From: Ruminococcaceae bacterium UBA5413
Lineage (GTDB): Bacteria > Bacillota > Clostridia > Oscillospirales > Acutalibacteraceae
DNA length: 7,497 nucleotides
Direction: 5' to 3'
Assembly: GCA_002409585.1 (NCBI GenBank)
Contig: DHNP01000023.1
Location: 1 to 7,497 of the forward strand
A model generated the notes under the pieces. The model searched no databases, had not been told where the DNA came from, and saw nothing but the letters and a program-made list of their open reading frames with translations. Both the position numbers and the translations under genes were made by a program. Shown piece after piece: positions 1-5,775 of this stretch (positions within the stretch are counted from its first letter, which is position 1; each line of letters starts with the position of its first letter).

Positions 1-554
1 TCCGGGTTGAAATTGGTCGCAAACGGGCATCCGTTGTCACCCGCGTTTGCGTCAACTATATCTATGGAGTGTATTTCGTCAAACTGGTGCTTCTGTGCGT
101 AAGCGGAAAAAACGCCCGTAACCCCAGGGTCAAAGCCGCTGCCGAGTATGGCGGTTATGCCGGCGGCTTTGAAGCGCTCGCGGTACGCCCACTGCCAGCT
201 GTACTCGAAGTGGGCTGTTTCGGGCGGCTCGTAGTTTGCCGTGTCAACATAGTCTGTTTTGGTTTCAAGGCAGGCATCCATAATGGACAGGTCCTGGTAC
301 GGGAGTGCCACGTTTATAACTATATCCGGTTTAAAATCGTTTATAAGCACGGCGAGCTGCCCTGCGTTGTCGGCGTCCACTTTTGCGGCGCTTACTTTGG
401 TTTTGCCGCCGCTTAGCTGGCCTTTAAGGTTTTCGCACTTTGAAAGCGTGCGGCTCGCTATACATATTTCCTCGAAAACGTCCGGGTTCATGCAGCACTT
501 ATGCGCCGTTACGCCTGCTACGGCACCGGCGCCGATTATCATTGCTTTTGCCAT
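1..554 (-). CDS. Carboxynorspermidine/carboxyspermidine dehydrogenase (saccharopine dehydrogenase family), N-terminal part
   Basis: Family enzymes make carboxyspermidine (or carboxynorspermidine) by NADPH-dependent reductive condensation of L-aspartate semialdehyde with putrescine (or 1,3-diaminopropane); NspC then decarboxylates the product. The 184 visible residues begin with a Rossmann motif (IIGAGAVAG, residues 6-14). They continue with VINVALPYQD (79-88), DYVDTANYE (101-109) and GSGFDPGVTG (138-147), all typical of the saccharopine dehydrogenase-like fold. The family is about 400 residues long, so over half lies beyond the left edge. The ATG at 554-552 has a strong GGGGAGG (571-565) 10 bases upstream. 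A 105-bp AT-rich gap separates it from speB. That gap has a small hairpin (600-604 with 614-618) and no convincing terminator, so co-transcription is likely but a separate promoter is possible. Lysine-pathway saccharopine dehydrogenase is the alternative; the polyamine neighbours argue against it. Confidence 0.9.
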   Translation of the reverse strand, partial: MAKAMIIGAGAVAGVTAHKCCMNPDVFEEICIASRTLSKCENLKGQLSGGKTKVSAAKVDADNAGQLAVLINDFKPDIVINVALPYQDLSIMDACLETKTDYVDTANYEPPETAHFEYSWQWAYRERFKAAGITAILGSGFDPGVTGVFSAYAQKHQFDEIHSIDIVDANAGDNGCPFATNFNP

Positions 555-659
555 TTTAAGGATTCCTCCCCTTTATTTACTTTAATAATTTGTTTTCAGC
601 CGTAAGTTTGCCATACGGATTTAATTATTTATAATATTTATATTTTACAGTAAGAATTT

Positions 660-1508
660 TCAGGAGAGCGCTAAAAGCAGCTCACGGAGCACTTTGCAAG
701 CGGCCGCGGTTGAGCAGCCGCTTTGGTCGTAGACAGGAGACAGCTCCACTAAGTCGCAGCCGACTATGTTTAACCCGCACACCGTGAGGACGGCGTTTAA
801 AAGTTCCGAAAAGCTTACGCCGCCGGCTTCGGGCGTTCCCGTGCCGGGAAAAACGGACGGGTCAAGCACGTCGAGGTCTATTGTAAAGTAAACAGGTTTG
901 CCTTTTAACTTTTGGACGGTTTCGGGCAGCCCGTTAAAATTAAATTTATGTGTGCAAACATGGCTTTGCCCCCATAAAAATTCGCTCCTGTCGCCGGAAC
1001 GTATGCCGAACTGGTGTATATGGCCGTCGCCGACAAGCTCCCATACGCGGCGCAGGACGCATGCGTGAGAAAGCTTTGCGCCGAGGTAATCGTCCCGCAG
1101 GTCGGTGTGAGCATCAAAATGTATGACGTACAGGCCGGGGAAGCGCTTTGCAACGGCCCGTACCGCGCCGAGCGTTACGAGGTGCTCGCCGCCTATCATG
1201 CACGGGCGCTTTTTGCCGTCAAGGATACGCTCCGTGAAGTTTTCTATTGCGCCGAGCGCCAGTGCCGTGTCGCCGAAGCAGAGTTCGAGGTCGCCGCCGT
1301 CAAAAACGTGCGCGTCGGCAAGGTCTTTGTTTTGGTACGGGCTGTACGTTTCGAGGCCGAAAGACTCGCTCCTCATAGTGGAGCTTGCAAAGCGGGTGCC
1401 CGGGCGGAACGAAGTTGTTGAGTCGAACGGCGCGCCGAAAACGACTGTTTCGGATTCTTCGTACCCGCAGTCGCAGCCTAAAAATGTTTCAACGTTTTTT
1501 TTCAACAT
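660..1508 (-). CDS. speB: Agmatinase (ureohydrolase family)
   Basis: Agmatinase hydrolyses agmatine to putrescine and urea in the cytoplasm using two manganese ions. The 282-residue protein is normal length and has all ureohydrolase metal motifs: GGEH (106-109, ligand H109), DAHTD (132-136, ligands D132, H134, D136) and DLDVLDPS (211-218, ligands D211, D213). PEAGG (226-230) matches the usual PE-GG substrate-side motif. The ATG at 1508-1506 lies inside the end of speE, a 20-bp overlap, with AAAGGA (1525-1520) 11 bases upstream. Such overlap suggests translational coupling. Following an arginine-type decarboxylase supports agmatine as substrate. If the neighbouring SpeE instead aminopropylated agmatine, this enzyme would act on N1-aminopropylagmatine, as in Thermus. 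Arginase or another ureohydrolase is less likely by context. Confidence 0.93.
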   Translation of the reverse strand: MLKKNVETFLGCDCGYEESETVVFGAPFDSTTSFRPGTRFASSTMRSESFGLETYSPYQNKDLADAHVFDGGDLELCFGDTALALGAIENFTERILDGKKRPCMIGGEHLVTLGAVRAVAKRFPGLYVIHFDAHTDLRDDYLGAKLSHACVLRRVWELVGDGHIHQFGIRSGDRSEFLWGQSHVCTHKFNFNGLPETVQKLKGKPVYFTIDLDVLDPSVFPGTGTPEAGGVSFSELLNAVLTVCGLNIVGCDLVELSPVYDQSGCSTAAACKVLRELLLALS

Positions 1509-2349
1509 CTTGCAGCAATTCCTTTACATAGTTTGGCAGCAGGAACGAACCTACGTGTATGCGCGTGTTGTAGTAACGCGTTTTAAGGCCGAGCGCGTTC
1601 CAGGCGTCTGCCTTAAGGTCTTCTACCGGGTGGTATTTTTTAGAGGCGAAGCCGAAAAGCCAGTGCCCCGACGAGTAAGTAGGTATGTGTGCCTGGTACA
1701 CCCTGCTTATGGGGAACGACTCGACTATCCTTTTGTGCGCCCGCTGCATCGCTATCGCGTCGTTTTTGTAGAACGGGCTTTCCTGCTGGTTTACGAGTAT
1801 GCCGTCCGCCTTAAGAGCGTTGCAGCAGTTGCCGTAAAATTCTTTCGTAAAAAGCCCCTCACCGGGTCCGAACGGGTCTGTAGAGTCAACTATGATGAGG
1901 TCGTACTCGCTGCGGCGCTCGCGAACGAACTTAAGGCCGTCCTCATAATATATTGACACGCGAGGGTCGCTTAGCCGGCACGCAGTCTGCGGCAGGTACC
2001 TGCGGCACGCGTCCACCACCATGCTGTCTATCTCCGCCACGTCTATATGCTTTACGGTTTTATACCGTGCAAGCTCTCTCACGGCGCCGCCGTCGCCGCC
2101 GCCTATGACGAGGACTTTTTCTATGGACGGGTTTACCGCCATAGGCACGTGGACTATCATCTCGTGGTAAATGAACTCGTCCTTTTCAGTCAGCATTATA
2201 TAACCGTCGAGCGTAAGGAAACGCCCGAATTCGGGTGATTCAAAGATATCTATCCTTTGAAATTCACTTTCGGCGCAGTAAAGCTGCCTGTCGGTTTTTA
2301 TAGAGAACCTGACGTTTTCAGTGTGCTTTTCCGTAAACCAAAGTTCCAC
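1489..2349 (-). CDS. speE: Spermidine synthase (polyamine aminopropyltransferase)
   Basis: Transfers the aminopropyl group of decarboxylated S-adenosylmethionine to putrescine, giving spermidine and methylthioadenosine. The 286-residue protein has the N-terminal beta region with QRIDIF (31-36) and YHEM (61-64). It then has the nucleotide-binding GGGDGG (83-88), EID (106-108) and the catalytic-loop DSTDP (155-159). The open frame extends upstream to 2523 inside the decarboxylase gene. I chose GTG at 2349-2347 because family proteins start with (M)ELWFTE, because AAAGGA (2363-2358) sits eight bases upstream, and because it begins two bases after the preceding stop. It overlaps speB by 20 bp at its 3' end. 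Exact acceptor (putrescine, agmatine or a longer polyamine) cannot be read from sequence; putrescine is most likely given speB next to it. Confidence 0.94.
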   Translation of the reverse strand: MELWFTEKHTENVRFSIKTDRQLYCAESEFQRIDIFESPEFGRFLTLDGYIMLTEKDEFIYHEMIVHVPMAVNPSIEKVLVIGGGDGGAVRELARYKTVKHIDVAEIDSMVVDACRRYLPQTACRLSDPRVSIYYEDGLKFVRERRSEYDLIIVDSTDPFGPGEGLFTKEFYGNCCNALKADGILVNQQESPFYKNDAIAMQRAHKRIVESFPISRVYQAHIPTYSSGHWLFGFASKKYHPVEDLKADAWNALGLKTRYYNTRIHVGSFLLPNYVKELLQDVEKKR

Positions 2350-2351
2350 TT

Positions 2352-3803
2352 TTACTGTCCTTTCAGCACGTTTATTTTTTCTATGCTGCTGTCCTGAGTG
2401 CCGGTCATAAAGCAGCCCTTTTCCTTTGCGTACATTATATACTCTACTATTTCGTTGGTTATTATTTCGCCGGGCGCGATTATCGGTATGCCAGGAGGGT
2501 AGCACATGACTGACTCGCCGCATATTTTACCGGAGCTTTCAGCAATGGGCAGAGGCGCTTTTTCGGCGTAAAAGGCTTCCTGCGGCGGCATGGCGACTTT
2601 TGGTTCTATATATTCGGATGTCAGCAGGCCCGACTTGTCACGCTTATAGCGGCGTTTTATTTCCGAAAGCGCTGCTATAAGGCGCTCGGCGTCAAGTTTT
2701 CTGTCGCCTATGGAAACGTAGGCGAGTATGTTGCCTATATCGCCGAACTCTATCTGTATATCGTACTCGTCGCGTAATATGTCATACACTTCTATGCCGG
2801 CAAGGCCTATGTCGAGCGTGTGTACCGAGAGCTTGGTCGTGTCGAAGCCGCATATGTCCCCGCCGTTTATAAGCTCTTTTGAAAAGGCGTAGTACCCGCC
2901 GATTTCGTTTATTTCACAGCGCAGGTACTCAGCCATGCGTATTACGGCGGCAAATATTTCTTTGCCGCGCAGTGCGAGGTTCCTGCGTGAAATGTCGAGC
3001 GACGACATCAAAAGGTACGAGCCGCTTGTCGTCTGCGTAAGGTTTATTATCTGGCGCACGTAGCTTTCGTCAACGGACTTGCCCGTAAGCAGCACGGAGC
3101 TTTGGGTAAGCGAGCCGCCGGACTTGTGCATGCTGACGGCGGCCATGTCCGCCCCTGAGAGCATGGCTGCCGGCGGAAGTCCGGCGCCAAAGTAAAAGTG
3201 CGTGCCGTGCGCCTCGTCGGCAAGCACGAGCATGCCGTTTTTATGCGCAAGTTCTATTATACTTTTTATATCGCTGCATATGCCGTAATATGTGGGGTTG
3301 TTTACGAACACGGCTTTCGCGCCGGGGTTGGCCTTTATTGCCGCCTCGACGTTTTTAAGTGACATGCCGAGGGAGATGCCGAGCTTTTTGTCTATGCCAG
3401 GGTTAACGTAGACGGGTACTGCGCCGCAGAGTATGAGCGCGTTTATGGCGCTTTTATGTACGTTGCGCGGCATGATTATCTTGTCGCCTTTTTTGCAGAC
3501 CGACATTATCATGGCCTGCACGGCGCTCGTTGTGCCGCCTACCATAAAAAAGGCGTGGTTAGCGCCGAAAGCGGAGGCGCAGAGCGCTTCCGCTTCGCTT
3601 ATAACCGAAACCGGGTGGCAGAGGTTGTCGAGCGGCTTCATGGAGTTTACGTCGGCTGAAAGGCACTTTTCACCTAAAAAGCCTACAAGCTCCGGATTTC
3701 CGCGCCCGCGTTTGTGGCCGGGAACGTCGAACGGGACTATGCGCATTGACTGGAATTTTTGCAGCGCCTCCAAAAGGGGGGCGCGCTCCTGCGAAAGCTT
3801 CAA
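2352..3803 (-). CDS. Arg/Lys/Orn decarboxylase, aspartate-aminotransferase fold (probable arginine decarboxylase)
   Basis: PLP-dependent basic amino acid decarboxylase of the Orn/Lys/Arg class with the C-terminal domain, 483 residues, close in length to Bacillus SpeA. Visible motifs are VPGHKRG (27-33), FMVGGTTSA (86-94) for phosphate binding, DEAHG (196-200) with the PLP-contacting Asp, and SMHKSGGSLTQ (224-234) with the Schiff-base lysine K227. The C-terminal domain has YPPGIPIIAPGE (435-446). It starts with TTG at 3803-3801, backed by GGAGGTGA (3817-3810); the TTGA sequence overlaps the speD stop by four bases, the classic layout for coupled translation. Substrate is inferred: agmatinase two genes downstream points to arginine to agmatine, but motifs alone do not exclude lysine or ornithine. 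The fold differs from the alanine-racemase-fold SpeA of E. coli, so I give no symbol. Confidence 0.93.
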   Translation of the reverse strand: MKLSQERAPLLEALQKFQSMRIVPFDVPGHKRGRGNPELVGFLGEKCLSADVNSMKPLDNLCHPVSVISEAEALCASAFGANHAFFMVGGTTSAVQAMIMSVCKKGDKIIMPRNVHKSAINALILCGAVPVYVNPGIDKKLGISLGMSLKNVEAAIKANPGAKAVFVNNPTYYGICSDIKSIIELAHKNGMLVLADEAHGTHFYFGAGLPPAAMLSGADMAAVSMHKSGGSLTQSSVLLTGKSVDESYVRQIINLTQTTSGSYLLMSSLDISRRNLALRGKEIFAAVIRMAEYLRCEINEIGGYYAFSKELINGGDICGFDTTKLSVHTLDIGLAGIEVYDILRDEYDIQIEFGDIGNILAYVSIGDRKLDAERLIAALSEIKRRYKRDKSGLLTSEYIEPKVAMPPQEAFYAEKAPLPIAESSGKICGESVMCYPPGIPIIAPGEIITNEIVEYIMYAKEKGCFMTGTQDSSIEKINVLKGQ

Positions 3804-4639
3804 TCCTTGTCACCTCCGCTGTCGTAGACGTTTTCGCCGCTGAATATTTCTATCATTTCACGCCTGAGGCTTTCGCCTATGGCGAGCCTGCGCTTTGGCG
3901 GCAGCTCATACACGTCGGTGTTGAAAAGGTAGTTCTGCAGGTCGATTTCCTTTATGAGCATTTTAGTATGGAACATATTTGCCTGGTAGACGTTGATGTC
4001 AACCGCATCATATTTTTTAAGCGTTTTGCTGTCTATATAGTCCTGTATGGACGTTATGTCATGGTCTATAAAGAGCTTTTTGCCGTTTATGTCGCGTGTG
4101 AAACCGCGCACGCGGTAGTCCATGACTATGATGTCGGAGTCAAAGCTGCCTATGAGGTAGTTTAAGGTGTCGAGCGGCGTTATCTCGCCGCACGTGGAGA
4201 TATCTATATCAACGCGGAAAGTCGCGATGGCGTTGTCCGGGTGGTACTCGGGGTACGTGTGCACGGTAACGTGGCTTTTGTCGAGGTGGCCGAGTATCTC
4301 GCCGCCGCGGCTTTTGAGCGCGGCTATATCGCCGAGGTTGCATGAAGCGTCTATCCTTTCATGCGGAAATGCCTGCTCCGCTATGAGGATATCCACGCTT
4401 GCACCCTGCGGGTCGTAGTCCTGCCGGCTTATGTTAAGCACCTGGGCGCCTATCATCTTTGTTACGCTGCACAGTATGTCCGTCAGCCTTTCGGAGTTGT
4501 ACTGTTCATCTATATAAGCTATATAATCCCGCTGCTCGCGCTCGCTTTTTGCGTAGCAGACGTCATAAATGTTAAAACTGAGCGATTTGGTAAGGTTGTT
4601 GAACCCATAAAGCTTCAGTTTGTTTTTCAACCCTAACAT
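3800..4639 (-). CDS. speD: S-adenosylmethionine decarboxylase proenzyme (E. coli-type)
   Basis: Makes decarboxylated S-adenosylmethionine, the aminopropyl donor for SpeE. The proenzyme cleaves itself to create a pyruvoyl cofactor. The 279-residue product is slightly longer than E. coli SpeD (264) and shares its start region, KLKLYGFNNLTKSLSF (7-22). The cleavage site is clear: KSHVTVHTYPEYHP (121-134), cut predicted between K121 and S122, which becomes the pyruvoyl group. FRVDIDISTCGEITPLDTLN (141-160) carries conserved C150. The frame is open to 4702, but I chose ATG at 4639-4637 because family similarity begins there and GGGGAGG (4650-4644) lies just upstream, with a slightly short four-base spacing. 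First gene of the operon, with its stop overlapping the TTG start of the decarboxylase. Confidence 0.95.
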   Translation of the reverse strand: MLGLKNKLKLYGFNNLTKSLSFNIYDVCYAKSEREQRDYIAYIDEQYNSERLTDILCSVTKMIGAQVLNISRQDYDPQGASVDILIAEQAFPHERIDASCNLGDIAALKSRGGEILGHLDKSHVTVHTYPEYHPDNAIATFRVDIDISTCGEITPLDTLNYLIGSFDSDIIVMDYRVRGFTRDINGKKLFIDHDITSIQDYIDSKTLKKYDAVDINVYQANMFHTKMLIKEIDLQNYLFNTDVYELPPKRRLAIGESLRREMIEIFSGENVYDSGGDKD

Positions 4640-4660
4640 CAAGCCTCCCCAAAGAAAATC

Positions 4661-4678
4661 CTGCGGCACACACCGCAG
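4661..4678 (-). promoter_or_regulatory. Small hairpin in speD 5' leader
   Basis: CTGCGG and CCGCAG form a perfect six-pair stem with a six-base loop, ending ten bases before the speD ribosome binding site on the minus strand. A T-rich stretch, ATTTTCTTT, follows it. It could be a weak attenuator or an mRNA-stabilising stem. No known regulatory family was recognised. Confidence 0.3.
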
Positions 4679-4688
4679 CCGCCATAAT

Positions 4689-4719
4689 GTTATAATGCGC
4701 AAATAATCCTGTATTTCAA
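4689..4719 (-). promoter_or_regulatory. Second, weaker candidate promoter upstream of speD
   Basis: On the minus strand TTGAAA (4719-4714) precedes CATTAT (4697-4692, 16-base spacer) or TATAAC (4694-4689, 19-base spacer). Either match is imperfect. If used, it would give a short leader of about 45 bases that still includes the hairpin at 4661-4678. Confidence 0.3.
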
Positions 4720-4848
4720 GAAAAAATAATATTAAAGCCGTAAATACTTAAAAATCCTAAGATGGCAATGTAAATACATGAAAAACCTTTGAAATCCTTT
4801 GCCGTACTCTGCTTGACGCAGCTGTGTGCGCGATAAAAGTCAATTTCT

Positions 4849-4876
4849 ATTATATCCATAAAATCCTTTAAGTCAA
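4849..4876 (-). promoter_or_regulatory. Candidate vegetative promoter for the polyamine operon
   Basis: On the minus strand TTGACT (4876-4871) is followed after 16 bases by TATAAT (4854-4849), a near-consensus housekeeping promoter in an AT-rich stretch. Transcription would start near 4842 and leave a leader of about 200 bases before speD. It is the best promoter match seen in the window. Confidence 0.6.
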
Positions 4877-5019
4877 GTAAAATAATATTTTTTTGTAAAA
4901 CGATGCCGGCCTGCCGGCGCGGGTCCCCGCTCTTAAGAGGCGGTGCGGGCCGTAAAACAGCCTTTTGCACCATTATAAAGTGTGAACGGGCGCGCGGCGC
5001 GGGGAATAGGATGTGTTTA

Positions 5020-5035
5020 GGCTCCCGCGGGAGCC
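5020..5035. repeat. Perfect 16-bp palindrome GGCTCCCGCGGGAGCC
   Basis: The sequence equals its own reverse complement over 16 bases and lies 32 bases upstream of the ribosome binding site of the 5083 gene. As RNA it folds into a six-pair stem with a CGCG loop. As DNA its symmetry suits a dimeric regulator. Neither role is shown by the sequence alone. Confidence 0.55.
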
Positions 5036-5082
5036 GACTGCCATGCGAATTGCGCAGGAATGTAAACGGAGGTTATTTATTA

Positions 5083-5670
5083 ATGCCTAATAAATTTATA
5101 TTCAGTGATGCAAAAGATTCCAAAACACAGATGTACGGCTCCAACGGCGGAGCCTTGACGCCCCTCTCCGTAGACGGTACAGGGCAGATGAAAATGACTG
5201 TAACGGACACGTTAAACGTTACGGTTACAAATATACCGGGTGTCAGCGTACTTAACACGCCTGAGGTAAGCATAGCCAACACGCCGGGCGTCAGCGTGCT
5301 TAACACGCCCGAGGTGAGCATAGCGAATGTGCCGTCTGTACAGGTAGCGGGGGTCGCGGCGACAAGCGAATCGGTTGCCGTGACTACAGGCACGGGAGCC
5401 GCGCACGTTTTGGCCGAGGATACGTCCAAACAGCGTGAATATTCGTTTTATGTCAGCAACCTGAGCGAAACGGCCACTATGACGCTGGCACTGCAGATAG
5501 CCCCGGCAGACGAAGATACTTATTACGTCGGCGACGGCGCAACCGTGGCGCTGCCCCCGCAGTCCGCGACGGTGCTTGTTCCGCTTAAGTACCTCAGCTT
5601 TACGCGCCTTTCGTACGATACCGGTACGGAAACGGCGAATTTTATAGCTTACTATAACGCAAAGGTATAA
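5083..5670 (+). CDS. Octad-repeat protein with DUF6385-like C-terminal domain, function unknown
   Basis: A 195-residue protein with no signal peptide, no membrane segment, no cysteine and no tryptophan. Residues 1-42 form an N-terminal segment containing TQMYGSNGGALTPLSVDGTG (15-34). Residues 43-90 are a run of 8-residue repeats of the form xPxVSVxN, likely beta-rich. A Ser/Thr/Ala-rich linker follows (about 91-116). The C-terminal domain (about 117-195) includes DEDTYYVGDG (143-152), SATVLVPLKY (161-170) and FTRLSYDT (173-180). From memory this fits DUF6385-type proteins of Clostridia and relatives, a family without a known role; I cannot run a domain search. ATG at 5083 was chosen for GGAGG at 5068-5072 and MPNKF-type family starts. 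The open frame reaches back to 4903, but that extension is Arg/Gly/Cys-rich and lacks a ribosome site. The next gene is a glycosyltransferase, so this may be a glycosylated structural or surface protein. A phage tail-fibre-like origin for the repeats is an alternative. Confidence 0.75.
   Translation: MPNKFIFSDAKDSKTQMYGSNGGALTPLSVDGTGQMKMTVTDTLNVTVTNIPGVSVLNTPEVSIANTPGVSVLNTPEVSIANVPSVQVAGVAATSESVAVTTGTGAAHVLAEDTSKQREYSFYVSNLSETATMTLALQIAPADEDTYYVGDGATVALPPQSATVLVPLKYLSFTRLSYDTGTETANFIAYYNAKV
5233..5328 (+). repeat. Two-copy 48-bp in-frame tandem repeat coding 16-residue units
   Basis: Copy 1 is 5233-5280 and copy 2 is 5281-5328. They differ at 8 of 48 bases: two in the first codon (Ile to Thr) and six at third positions that are silent. 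Each copy is two octads, xPGVSVLN then TPEVSIAN. Further degenerate octads flank them (TLNVTVTN before, VPSVQVAG after). Confidence 0.85.
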
Positions 5671-5720
5671 AAACGGCGCGGCTCTTTGCCGGCCGCAGTA
5701 ACGCACGAAAGGCTTAATGC

Positions 5721-5751
5721 GCGCCGTGCCGCCATGGCAGCGGTACGGCGC
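5721..5751 (+). terminator. Strong hairpin between the repeat-protein gene and the glycosyltransferase gene
   Basis: Bases 5721-5732 pair with 5740-5751 as a 12-pair GC-rich stem with one G-U wobble and a seven-base loop CATGGCA. AGGTTTTAA follows, so the T run is only four long. It may be a partial rho-independent terminator that sets less expression of the downstream gene, or an mRNA-processing stem. The structure is clear; the function is inferred. Confidence 0.5.
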
Positions 5752-5775
5752 AGGTTTTAACGGGAAGTGAACAAT

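Larger units (their letters stand above)
4640..5082. other. Divergent intergenic region between polyamine operon and plus-strand gene pair
   Basis: This 443-bp stretch has no supportable gene. Its left half (about 4680-4900) is AT-rich and holds candidate promoters firing leftward into speD. Its right half (about 4901-5067) is GC-rich and holds short inverted repeats: GCCGG at 4905-4909 pairing with CCGGC at 4914-4918, GGTGC at 4942-4946 with GCACC at 4967-4971, and the palindrome at 5020-5035. No clear housekeeping promoter was found for the plus-strand gene; TATAAA at 4974-4979 lacks a matching -35. No SAM riboswitch core or other known RNA family was recognised. The GC-rich half may be the structured 5' leader of the downstream gene, which is inference. 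Confidence 0.6.

Noticed and set aside
1123..1956. 277-codon open frame on the plus strand
   Set aside because: It lies antisense to speB and speE, whose motifs are intact, and has no ribosome site or family likeness; it is a shadow frame.
2350..2523. Upstream extension of the speE frame inside the decarboxylase gene
   Set aside because: The extension is basic and low in conserved character, while the GTG at 2349 has a good ribosome site and matches the family start.
4691..4696. TATAAT on the plus strand as a promoter for the plus-strand genes
   Set aside because: No -35-like hexamer occurs 15-19 bases upstream and it is nearly 400 bases from the gene.
4640..4702. Upstream extension of the speD frame
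   Set aside because: It would put the ribosome binding site and leader hairpin inside the coding region, and family similarity starts at the ATG at 4639.
4640..4842. SAM riboswitch controlling speD
   Set aside because: The conserved core sequences of known SAM riboswitch classes are not visible in the leader.
4716..4973. 85-codon minus-strand frame in the divergent region
   Set aside because: It runs across the promoter and AT-rich stretch, has no convincing ribosome site, and resembles no family I know; a short leader peptide cannot be excluded.
4903..5082. N-terminal extension of the repeat-protein gene
   Set aside because: The extra 60 residues are Arg/Gly/Cys-rich, unlike the rest of the protein, and no ribosome site precedes 4903, whereas 5083 has GGAGG.
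5233..5328. Possible CRISPR or other non-coding repeat array
   Set aside because: Repeats are contiguous without spacers, in frame, and differ mainly at silent sites, so they are coding repeats.
5212..5706. 164-codon minus-strand frame opposite the repeat protein
   Set aside because: Its repeats merely mirror the plus-strand tandem repeat and it has no start signal.
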